NCBI RefSeq assembly: GCF_014200495.1
Contig: NZ_JACHBY010000002.1
Span: forward strand, 682,001 to 746,000
DNA length: 64,000 nucleotides
Source: Mucilaginibacter geliditolerans
GTDB lineage: Bacteria > Bacteroidota > Bacteroidia > Sphingobacteriales > Sphingobacteriaceae
Reading direction: 5' to 3'
Below the pieces are notes generated by a model. The model was not told the DNA's origin, ran no database searches, and worked only from the letters and a program-made list of their open reading frames with translations. Within the stretch, counting starts at the first letter, position 1. Every line of letters begins with the position of its first letter. This document shows, in pieces, positions 1 to 6,068 of the stretch. Position numbers and translations under genes: made by a program.

Positions 1-250
1 CTATCCCTTTTACCCTATAAGCTTCTGCAATCCCTGAATTGTAATTTAATTTGGTGGCCAGCTCCAGTGCCTTATCTCCTGTATTTACTGTTTGCTGCGC
101 GTTTGTTAACCTGGCTTCATAAGCCTGTTTGGTTAATTGAATAACGGCATCTGTATCCTGACCTATAACTCCGTTAACTCCATCCACGCCATTTGCATAA
201 ATATGGAGTGCAAAAAACATGAAAAATATAGCCGGAAAGAATTTCTTCAT
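1..250 (-). CDS. Secreted TPR-repeat protein, N-terminal fragment
   Basis: The gene starts with ATG at 250 and runs off the left edge, so only the first 83 residues are visible. Residues 1-20 form a signal peptide (MKK, then a Phe/Ile-rich core). From about residue 25 the sequence is helical and TPR-like, with the pattern ALELATKLNYNSGIAEAY typical of tetratricopeptide units. In Bacteroidota such an N-terminus often belongs to a periplasmic-TPR sensor histidine kinase or LuxR-type regulator (family knowledge), but the output domain lies outside the window. It is divergent from the peptide-gene cluster and separated by about 340 bases, so the two could share regulation. It may equally be a plain secreted TPR protein. 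Confidence 0.75.
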   Translation of the reverse strand, partial: MKKFFPAIFFMFFALHIYANGVDGVNGVIGQDTDAVIQLTKQAYEARLTNAQQTVNTGDKALELATKLNYNSGIAEAYRVKGI

Positions 251-593
251 CAATAAATATAATGATTAATACCGACGAAAGTTAAAAAAAACATACTAAT
301 AAAATACATTATTATCCTAACAATCAAAACACAGCTATTTGCTTTTTTTTATAAATTTTCTTTAAGTGCAACAAAACATAAGTAACTTTGAGTTGTTAAT
401 TAACTGATAATCAAATTTTTACCATTGGTATAAATACTTGCTTATTACTTTATGAATAAAGTAATAGTTACATGCAATAAGCACATATATCAATTATTGC
501 CATTCTATCGTAATAAAGAACACGTATGCTACGGGTCATTAGTATCTAATGACTATTAATAATCGTTGTAACATAATAAAAAATAAAAACATA
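251..593. other. AT-rich divergent intergenic region
   Basis: No convincing gene lies between the divergent TPR gene and the first peptide gene. An open frame begins at 549 in frame with peptide gene 1, but those first 15 codons do not look like a signal peptide and the better start is the ATG at 594. The region is very AT-rich and should hold promoters in both directions. Confidence 0.5.
383..390 (+). promoter_or_regulatory. Candidate -7 box for the peptide cluster
   Basis: TAACTTTG matches the Bacteroidota -7 consensus TAnnTTTG and points toward the peptide genes. No clear TTTG is seen about 19 bases upstream, and the implied 5' leader would be about 200 bases, so the assignment is weak. 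Confidence 0.3.
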
Positions 594-743
594 ATGAAAG
601 CGACAATCCTGGCAACAGTATTAATTTTCAGTTTGGGCATTTTATCATTCCAAACTAAAAAAGAAGAAACTAAACAGCCTATTGTTATCATACAAAGGTT
701 TAGTTTTTTAAATAATTTAAAGAACCTGGCAAGTGCCGATTAA
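594..743 (+). CDS. Small secreted peptide precursor 1 (LASAD C-terminus)
   Basis: A 49-residue protein and the first of six tandem relatives. Residues 1-20 are a signal peptide with the family pattern (hydrophobic core, then IFSLGILS). A short variable Lys/Glu/Gln-rich stretch follows, and the protein ends KNLASAD. The last six or seven residues match the ends of its neighbours and the core of the repeat protein at 1370-2515. ATG 594 was chosen because it places the signal peptide at the N-terminus, as in all siblings. No Shine-Dalgarno sequence is present, as is normal in Bacteroidota. I know of no named family. The likely product is a short exported peptide released from the C-terminus (inference). 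Confidence 0.7.
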   Translation: MKATILATVLIFSLGILSFQTKKEETKQPIVIIQRFSFLNNLKNLASAD

Positions 744-770
744 ACGATCACCCTTAAAAAATATAAACAT

Positions 771-920
771 ATGAAAAAGCTCATCATCGCAGCAACACTA
801 ATTTTTACCACAGGCATTTTAGCCTCACAAACAAAAATGAACAACAGTCATCCGGCTTCTGTTTCCATACAAAAATTTAACATCTCAACTGAGAAAAAAG
901 ATTTAGCCACCGCCGACTAA
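771..920 (+). CDS. Small secreted peptide precursor 2 (LATAD C-terminus)
   Basis: A 49-residue protein starting 27 bases after precursor 1. The signal peptide MKKLIIAATLIFTTGILAS is nearly the same as in precursors 1, 3 and 4, which shows tandem duplication. The middle (residues 20-38) is variable. The end, TEKKDLATAD, closely matches the repeated unit FEKKDLGSGD of the large repeat protein. A dibasic KK stands directly before the conserved hexapeptide, a possible processing site (inference). It has no cysteine and no recognised domain. Confidence 0.72.
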   Translation: MKKLIIAATLIFTTGILASQTKMNNSHPASVSIQKFNISTEKKDLATAD

Positions 921-975
921 TTCATTACCCCTATTACCCAGTAATAATATTATTCAATTTTTAAAAATACAGATC

Positions 976-1122
976 ATGAAAAAAATAATCATCGCAGCAG
1001 CAGTAATTTTTACTACAGGCATTCTTTCCTCATGCAACAAGGAAACTAATATCAAAACAACTACGGTTGTGCTAGTTAGAACATTTATGTGTGAAAAGAA
1101 GAATCTGGCTAGCGCTGATTAA
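976..1122 (+). CDS. Small secreted peptide precursor 3 (LASAD C-terminus)
   Basis: A 48-residue protein. The signal peptide MKKIIIAAAVIFTTGILSS is followed directly by Cys20, so L-S-S-C could serve as a lipobox; this would be the only possible lipoprotein among the siblings. A Thr/Val-rich linker follows and the end is CEKKNLASAD, with the same dibasic KK before the conserved hexapeptide. A second cysteine (Cys39) lies just before the core. It starts 55 bases after precursor 2, in the same direction. Confidence 0.72.
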   Translation: MKKIIIAAAVIFTTGILSSCNKETNIKTTTVVLVRTFMCEKKNLASAD

Positions 1123-1161
1123 TTAATACGTGATCATCAATAATAATTAAAAAACACCCCG

Positions 1162-1305
1162 ATGAAAAAGATCCTCTTAGCAGTTACCATAATTTTCAGT
1201 GCAGGTATTTTATCATTAAATACCAAAGTGAGCCATGTGCAACCTGTTTCTGCAATTCACATTTCTTATTTCGAATACAAAAAAGAACTGGCCAACGGGG
1301 ATTAA
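1162..1305 (+). CDS. Small secreted peptide precursor 4 (LANGD C-terminus)
   Basis: A 47-residue protein with signal peptide MKKILLAVTIIFSAGILS, a variable middle and the end FEYKKELANGD. The C-terminal Gly-Asp links the Ala-Asp enders (precursors 1-3 and 6) to the GSGD form in the repeat protein. It starts 39 bases after precursor 3. A long open frame that reaches into the repeat gene begins inside this gene in another phase (at 1235); that upstream extension is not the repeat protein's real start. Confidence 0.7.
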   Translation: MKKILLAVTIIFSAGILSLNTKVSHVQPVSAIHISYFEYKKELANGD

Positions 1306-1369
1306 TTTCAAACAATACAACCATCAACAACAAACAAAATTTAAAAACATAATCATAAAATATAAAATC

Positions 1370-2515
1370 ATGAAAAAAATAATCATAGCATCAGCAGTAA
1401 TGTTTTCAACTCTTTTAGCAAATACAAACAACGTTTCTGCTTCCCCTATACATAAAAAAGTTCCAGCTAAACATATTGCTTTCGAGAAAAAAGATTTAGG
1501 CAGCGGCGATTTCCAGAACATTGCTTTCGAGAAAAAAGATTTAGGCAGCGGTGACTTCCAAAACCTTGCTTTCGAGAAAAAAGACTTGGGCAGCGGTGAT
1601 TTCCAAAACATTGCTTTCGAGAAAAAAGATTTAGGCAGCGGTGACTTCCAAAACATTGCTTTCGAGAAAAAAGATTTAGGCAGCGGTGATTTCCAGAGCA
1701 TTGCTTTCGAGAAAAAAGACTTAGGCAGCGGTGACTTCCAAAACATTGCGTTCGAGAAAAAAGATTTAGGCAGCGGTGATTTCCAGAACATTGCGTTCGA
1801 GAAAAAAGACTTAGGTAGTGGTGATTTCCAGAACATTGCGTTCGAGAAAAAAGACTTAGGTAGTGGTGATTTCCAGAACATTGCTTTTGAGAAAAAAGAC
1901 TTAGGCAGTGGCGACTTCCAAAACATAGCTTTCGAGAAAAAAGATTTAGGTAGTGGTGATTTCCAAAACATTGCTTTCGAAAAGAAAGACTTAGGCAGCG
2001 GTGACTTCCAAAACATTGCTTTCGAAAAGAAAGATTTAGGTAGTGGTGATTTCCAGAACATTGCTTTTGAGAAAAAAGACTTAGGCAGTGGCGACTTCCG
2101 GAATATTGCTTTCGAGAAGAAAGACTTAGGTAGTGGTGATTTCCAGAACCTTGCTTTCGAGAAAAAAGACTTAGGCAGCGGTGATTTCCAGAACCTTGCG
2201 TTCGAGAAAAAAGACTTAGGTAGTGGTGATTTCCAGAACATTGCTTTTGAGAAAAAAGACTTAGGTAGTGGTGATTTCCAGAACATTGCTTTCGAGAAAA
2301 AAGACTTAGGCAGCGGCGATTTCCAAAACCTTGCGTTCGAAAAGAAGGACTTAGGCAGCGGTGATTTCCAGAATATCGCTTTCGAGAAAAAAGATTTAGG
2401 TAGTGGTGATTTCCAGAACATTGCTTTCGAGAAAAAAGATTTAGGCAGCGGTGATTTCCAGAACCTTGCTTTCGAGAAAAAAGACTTAGGTAGTGGTGAT
2501 TTTCAATTAGTTTAA
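1370..2515 (+). CDS. Secreted polyprotein of 23 tandem 15-residue peptide repeats
   Basis: A 381-residue protein. Residues 1-25 are a signal peptide (MKKIIIASAVMFSTLLA...) like those of the flanking small precursors. A short linker runs to residue 34. Residues 35-379 are exactly 23 copies of the 15-residue unit NIAFEKKDLGSGDFQ, followed by Leu-Val. Protein variation is confined to N/H/S, I/L and Q/R at three positions, whereas codons vary freely (GAT/GAC, AGC/AGT, GGC/GGT, TTC/TTT, AAA/AAG). The unit matches the C-terminal core of the neighbouring precursors, so this looks like a multi-core version of the same peptide. Each unit holds one Lys-Lys pair. ATG 1370 was chosen over an in-frame upstream start at 1235 because only 1370 places the signal peptide first. 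Function is unknown; peptide hormone-like, bacteriocin or RiPP-type precursor, or an adhesive repeat protein, are all possible. Confidence 0.85.
   Translation: MKKIIIASAVMFSTLLANTNNVSASPIHKKVPAKHIAFEKKDLGSGDFQNIAFEKKDLGSGDFQNLAFEKKDLGSGDFQNIAFEKKDLGSGDFQNIAFEKKDLGSGDFQSIAFEKKDLGSGDFQNIAFEKKDLGSGDFQNIAFEKKDLGSGDFQNIAFEKKDLGSGDFQNIAFEKKDLGSGDFQNIAFEKKDLGSGDFQNIAFEKKDLGSGDFQNIAFEKKDLGSGDFQNIAFEKKDLGSGDFRNIAFEKKDLGSGDFQNLAFEKKDLGSGDFQNLAFEKKDLGSGDFQNIAFEKKDLGSGDFQNIAFEKKDLGSGDFQNLAFEKKDLGSGDFQNIAFEKKDLGSGDFQNIAFEKKDLGSGDFQNLAFEKKDLGSGDFQLV
1472..2506 (+). repeat. 23 x 45-bp in-frame tandem repeat
   Basis: The 45-bp period codes for 15 residues. Units differ mainly at third codon positions. A 59-base stretch at 1861-1919 recurs identically at 2041-2099, exactly four units later, which indicates segmental duplication or gene conversion inside the array. 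The array has no variable spacers, so it is not a CRISPR array. Confidence 0.97.
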
Positions 2516-2552
2516 TTCATTTATCAATTGAACAAATCTTAAAATCAAAGAC

Positions 2553-2723
2553 ATGAAAAAGGTCATCATTGTAGCAGTAGTAGTATTATCATCAGTGATA
2601 ACTGCATTTGCATTAAGCAGGAAAGATGTGAAAAAGGATATCATTACATTAAAAATTCAGACATCTGATTTTGCGCTAAAAAACATAAACGCGCCAAAAT
2701 CCGACCTGGCAACTGCTGATTGA
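2553..2723 (+). CDS. Small secreted peptide precursor 6 (LATAD C-terminus)
   Basis: A 56-residue protein starting 37 bases after the repeat gene. It has a signal peptide (MKKVIIVAVVVLSSVITAFA), a Lys/Asp-rich middle, and the end KSDLATAD. It is the most diverged sibling in its N-terminal half, yet the last six residues are identical to those of precursor 2, so selection appears to act on the C-terminus. It is the last gene of the peptide cluster; the dipeptidase gene follows after about 50 bases behind its own promoter-like box. Confidence 0.7.
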   Translation: MKKVIIVAVVVLSSVITAFALSRKDVKKDIITLKIQTSDFALKNINAPKSDLATAD

Positions 2724-2746
2724 TATTACCAATTGGTTATAAAAGG

Positions 2747-2754
2747 TATATTTG
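2747..2754 (+). promoter_or_regulatory. -7 box of the dipeptidase gene
   Basis: TATATTTG is a perfect TAnnTTTG. A TTG at 2720-2722 lies 24 bases upstream, slightly far for a -33 element. The box overlaps the alternative TTG start at 2752 and therefore favours ATG 2773 as the true start of the dipeptidase. Confidence 0.5.
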
Positions 2755-2772
2755 TCGCAAATAAATAATTAT

Positions 2773-4146
2773 ATGCAGACCATAAAACAGTATATAGAAG
2801 ACAACAAACAACGTTTGTTAGATGAGCTATTCGACCTGCTGCGTTTCCCATCAGTATGCGCAGATCCAAAATACAAACCCGAGGTGCTAAAAACTGCCGA
2901 ATACGTAGCTGAAAAGCTGCGTGCAGCCGGTGCCGACAAGGTAGAAGTTTGCCAAACAGCAGGTTATCCTATTGTTTATGGTGAAAAAATGATTGATGCT
3001 TCAAAGCCTACCGTACTTGTTTATGGCCACTATGATGTACAACCGGCCGATCCGCTGGAGCTATGGAAAACCCCGCCATTTGAACCCACAATACGCGATG
3101 GCAAAATATATGCCCGCGGTGCCTGCGATGATAAAGGTCAGTTTTATATGCACGTAAAAGCCTTTGAATTGATGATGCAAACAGATACACTGCCATGCAA
3201 CATCAAATTCATGATTGAGGGTGAAGAAGAAGTTGGCTCAAACAACCTGGGCATATTTGTTGCGCAAAACAAATCACGCCTTAAAGCCGATGTGGTATTA
3301 ATATCAGATACCTCTATGATCAGCATGGAACACCCATCACTGGAAACCGGTTTGCGTGGCCTGTCGTACCTTGAAGTTGAAGTAACCGGCCCTAACCGCG
3401 ACCTGCACTCTGGTGTATATGGCGGCGCTGTGGCTAACCCTGCAACCATACTGGCTAAAATGATAGCCTCGTTGCACGACGAAAACAACCATATCACCAT
3501 ACCTGGTTTTTATGATAAAGTTGCAGAGCTAACCCCGCAGGAACGCAAGGAGCTTAACGCAGCACCTTACGATGAGGAAGAATACAAAAAGGATCTTGAT
3601 GTAGCCGAGCTTTGGGGCGAAAAAGGCTATACCACTTTCGAGCGTACCGGTACCCGCCCCACCCTTGAGGTAAACGGCATATGGGGCGGCTACATTGGCG
3701 AAGGTGCAAAAACAGTATTACCATCAAAAGCAAATGCAAAGATCTCGATGCGTTTAGTACCAAACCAAACATCCGAAGAGATAACAAAACTGTTCACTGA
3801 GCACTTTGAGAAGATAGCACCTCCATCAGTAAAAGTAAAAGTAACCCCACACCATGGCGGCGAACCGGTAGTTACCCCAACCGATAGTATTGCCTACAAA
3901 GCAGCGCAAAAAGCCATTGCCGAATCATTTGGTAAAGAACCGATCCCAACCCGTGGCGGCGGCAGTATCCCTATCGTAGCGCTGTTTGAAGCTGAATTGG
4001 GCATTAAAACCGTATTGATGGGCTTTGGTTTGGATAGTGATGCATTGCACTCACCAAACGAGAAATACGATATTTATAATTACTATAAAGGAATCGAGAC
4101 TATTCCATTATTCCACAAATACTTTGCGGAACTAAGCGCGGAATAA
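2773..4146 (+). CDS. M20 family dipeptidase (CNDP-like metallopeptidase)
   Basis: A 457-residue cytosolic zinc peptidase of the M20 family, expected to hydrolyse dipeptides or short peptides. Metal and catalytic residues are in place: His86 and Asp88 in YGHYDVQPA, the bridging Asp119 in ACDDKG, the Glu pair at about 152-153 in EGEEEVGS, and the late His in LHSPNEKYD. The dimerisation (lid) domain is the insert around residues 195-370, with DLHSGVYGG. Length is normal for the family and there is no signal peptide. ATG 2773 is preferred to TTG 2752, which lies inside the promoter box. It follows the peptide cluster in the same direction, but a role in handling those peptides is only a possibility. 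Confidence 0.9.
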   Translation: MQTIKQYIEDNKQRLLDELFDLLRFPSVCADPKYKPEVLKTAEYVAEKLRAAGADKVEVCQTAGYPIVYGEKMIDASKPTVLVYGHYDVQPADPLELWKTPPFEPTIRDGKIYARGACDDKGQFYMHVKAFELMMQTDTLPCNIKFMIEGEEEVGSNNLGIFVAQNKSRLKADVVLISDTSMISMEHPSLETGLRGLSYLEVEVTGPNRDLHSGVYGGAVANPATILAKMIASLHDENNHITIPGFYDKVAELTPQERKELNAAPYDEEEYKKDLDVAELWGEKGYTTFERTGTRPTLEVNGIWGGYIGEGAKTVLPSKANAKISMRLVPNQTSEEITKLFTEHFEKIAPPSVKVKVTPHHGGEPVVTPTDSIAYKAAQKAIAESFGKEPIPTRGGGSIPIVALFEAELGIKTVLMGFGLDSDALHSPNEKYDIYNYYKGIETIPLFHKYFAELSAE

Positions 4147-4171
4147 TAACACATACATATTCACCTTCACC

Positions 4172-4259
4172 AAGCGTCATTGCGAGGAACGAAGCAATCC
4201 CTTATTAGCAGAGCCGCTCTGTATAGTTTGGGATTGCTTCGTACCTCGCAATGACGCTT
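4172..4259. repeat. Dispersed REP-like inverted repeat, complete copy
   Basis: Arms of 30 bases (4172-4201 and 4230-4259) pair with one mismatch around a 28-base loop. The arm contains GTCATTGCGAGG followed by a variable A/T and ACGAAGCAATC. Related copies or halves occur at 5983-6012, 11874-11890, 11969-12108 and 15118-15238. It sits just after the dipeptidase stop codon, where it could also act as a transcription end. Confidence 0.9.
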
Positions 4260-4494
4260 CAAGAGAATTTACTATTTCTCCCCCCGTCAGTAGAACAGCT
4301 TCGGGTGAAATCAGGCAAAACAATGGTGGCCTTGTGCGCAATGGCAGGGCATAGCAGATTTTTACAGAAGTGCAAAGGCCTAAGCGCGTAGCGACAGCAG
4401 GGTAAAAATATAGCAGCCCAGGTTTTGCCTGGTTTGCAGGGCAATGCTCAGTGCGACACAGAAGCATTTCTCCTATGTTTGTTATCTAAATAAG
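4260..4494. other. Non-coding stretch between repeat and IS element
   Basis: No gene is supported here. Open frames of about 60-95 codons exist on the minus strand, but their composition is that of degenerate intergenic repeat sequence, and one of them spans the inverted repeat itself. Confidence 0.5.
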
Positions 4495-4691
4495 ATAAGT
4501 GAAAAAGCGTGAGAGTAGAGGAGCCTTCAAACAGCCTTAAAGCATGTACTTCAGTAGATAATACCTCACGCTTTTTTACCCTTAAGAGTCAGAACAGAAT
4601 GTAAGGAACATGGCAGGGCCATATATCCAGAATATCCAGCAGGAGAAAAGACGGAAAAGGGTGACTCACTTATTGAAATATTAAACATAAG
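4495..4691 (+). ncRNA. Candidate IS110 bridge-RNA region (left end)
   Basis: The roughly 200-base non-coding stretch upstream of the recombinase is the place where IS110-group elements encode their bridge RNA (established for IS621 and relatives). It contains a long stem (4502-4513 with 4565-4576) and, nearer the gene, two adjacent copies of ATATCCAG around 4624-4642. I could not assign target- and donor-binding loops without the empty site. Confidence 0.35.
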
Positions 4692-5717
4692 ATGATGACA
4701 AACATTGTAAAACAGGTAGCGGGCATTGATGTAGCTCAAAAAGAATTGGTGGTTTCTATTGGCCGGATGGATCAGGAATTAACACTGGAAATCTACGGCT
4801 ACAAGACATTCCCCAACAACGAAAAGGGGTTTAAAGCTTTGATTGAGTGGGCACAAAAGATCACAGCAGAAGAAATTAAGTTGCGTTACGTAATGGAGGC
4901 TACCGGTGTTTATCATGAACCATTGGCTTATTATTTGGCAGACAACGGATTTGAATTAAGTATAGTACTGCCTAATAAGATCAGTAATTACTTCAGAACG
5001 CTGGAGGTAAACACCATTACAGATAAAACAGCCTCGCAAACGATAACCCGCTTTGGACTGGAAAGAAAGCTGGAGACATGGCAGAAGCCGAAAAAGATCT
5101 TCAGGGAACTTAAACAATTAACCCGTGAGCGGGATCAGCTGATCGCTGAACGCACCCTGTTGAAAAACCAATTGCATGCTGAACAGGCAGAGGCTTTTCC
5201 CCATGAGAAAAGCATTCATAGAGTTCATACACGGATCGCACTCCTTAATGACCAGGAAAAAGAGATCAAAGGGGAAATAGCTGAAATTGTAAAACGGGAT
5301 AAAGATCTGGTTAAAAAGGTGGAGACGATTACTTCTATACCGGGAGTAGGGAAGCTTACGGCAATAATCGTATTGGCAGAAACAAACGGGTTTGAACTAA
5401 TCCGCAGCAAAAAGCAACTGGTCAGTTATAGCGGATTGGATGTCAGAGAAAAACAGTCAGGTACATCGGTCAAAGGAAAGCCCAGGATATCAAAAAAAGG
5501 GAACAGGCACCTGCGTAAGGCTATGCATTTACCCGCGCTGTCAGCGATTAAACATAACGACCGGTTCAAAGCCATTTTCACGCGGCTCGTATCCAGGCAT
5601 GGTATAAAAATGAAAGCGGCGGTAGCCCTGCAAAGGAAATTATTAGAACTTATATATGTGATCTGGAAAACAGGCAAACTTTACGATAAAGATTACCTGA
5701 TCATAAAAACAAATTAG
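4692..5717 (+). CDS. IS110-family transposase (DEDD recombinase)
   Basis: A 341-residue recombinase of the usual family length. The N-terminal RuvC-like DEDD domain shows Asp13 (AGIDVAQKEL), Glu69 (VMEATGVYHE) and Asp111 (ITDKTASQ). A coiled-coil linker covers about residues 135-205. The C-terminal Transposase_20 domain begins at SIPGVGKLTA and contains a Gln-Ser-Gly stretch with Ser256, the likely nucleophile by analogy with IS621, followed by RISKKGNRHLRKAM. The fourth acidic residue normally three places after Asp111 appears to be Ala114. The reading frame is intact. ATG 4692 is followed directly by a second ATG. Confidence 0.93.
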   Translation: MMTNIVKQVAGIDVAQKELVVSIGRMDQELTLEIYGYKTFPNNEKGFKALIEWAQKITAEEIKLRYVMEATGVYHEPLAYYLADNGFELSIVLPNKISNYFRTLEVNTITDKTASQTITRFGLERKLETWQKPKKIFRELKQLTRERDQLIAERTLLKNQLHAEQAEAFPHEKSIHRVHTRIALLNDQEKEIKGEIAEIVKRDKDLVKKVETITSIPGVGKLTAIIVLAETNGFELIRSKKQLVSYSGLDVREKQSGTSVKGKPRISKKGNRHLRKAMHLPALSAIKHNDRFKAIFTRLVSRHGIKMKAAVALQRKLLELIYVIWKTGKLYDKDYLIIKTN

Positions 5718-6068
5718 ATCCACTATAAATACTTAGGGCAGCCATTACGAAAATGCACTGCCCTAATCAGGCTGACTTATAGTCGCCTTTAATAAATCAA
5801 AATTAAAAAATATTTGGATAGCATCACAGAATCTACTGACTTGACTTTTTGTTTCTTTTGTATCAAGACAATACGGCGAAGCCCTCTTGAGCACCTTTGA
5901 AAACAAACAACTTGCGAAAAACAAATAGGCCTTAGCGGCTATGAGCGATACCAAGTAGCTAAGCAACCCGTTCTATACAGTCGGGGATTGCTTCGTTCCT
6001 CGCAATGACGCGCTGATAAAAACCAATGACCCAATGACAGCGCAGCGAATGATTCAATTACAGCGAAG
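5718..6068. other. Intergenic region with hairpin and half REP copy
   Basis: No gene is supported. It holds the 9-bp hairpin at 5733-5766 (IS right end or transcription end) and a single right-hand arm of the REP-like element at 5983-6012. Between them lies a Thr/Cys-codon-free AT-rich stretch around 5840-5870 that resembles degenerate intergenic repeat DNA. A 67-codon open frame on the minus strand (5763-5966) has no recognisable features. Confidence 0.5.

Larger units (their letters stand above)
4495..5770 (+). mobile_element. IS110-family insertion sequence (ends approximate)
   Basis: The element is defined by an IS110-type recombinase at 4692-5717 plus flanking non-coding ends. The left end (about 4495-4691) holds a 12-bp inverted repeat pair at 4502-4513 and 4565-4576. 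The right end holds a 9-bp hairpin (TTAGGGCAG at 5733-5741, its complement at 5758-5766). IS110 elements usually lack clear terminal inverted repeats and leave little or no target duplication, so exact ends cannot be fixed from one copy. Confidence 0.6.

Noticed and set aside
549..593. N-terminal extension of peptide precursor 1
   Set aside because: It would bury the signal peptide; all siblings start directly with it.
1324..2421. 365-codon open frame antisense to the 23-repeat gene
   Set aside because: The 45-bp period is a multiple of three, so any frame without a stop in one unit stays open. It has no signal peptide, and the sense strand carries the signal peptide and shows synonymous-only divergence.
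1472..2506. Possible CRISPR array
   Set aside because: Units are contiguous 45-bp coding repeats with no unique spacers.
1370..2515. RTX-type calcium-binding repeats because of GSGD
   Set aside because: RTX repeats have a nine-residue period (GGxGxDxUx); here the period is 15 and the flanks EKK and FQNIAF do not fit.
4177..4467. 96-codon minus-strand frame in the dipeptidase-IS gap
   Set aside because: It runs through the REP-like inverted repeat and has no protein-like composition or start context.
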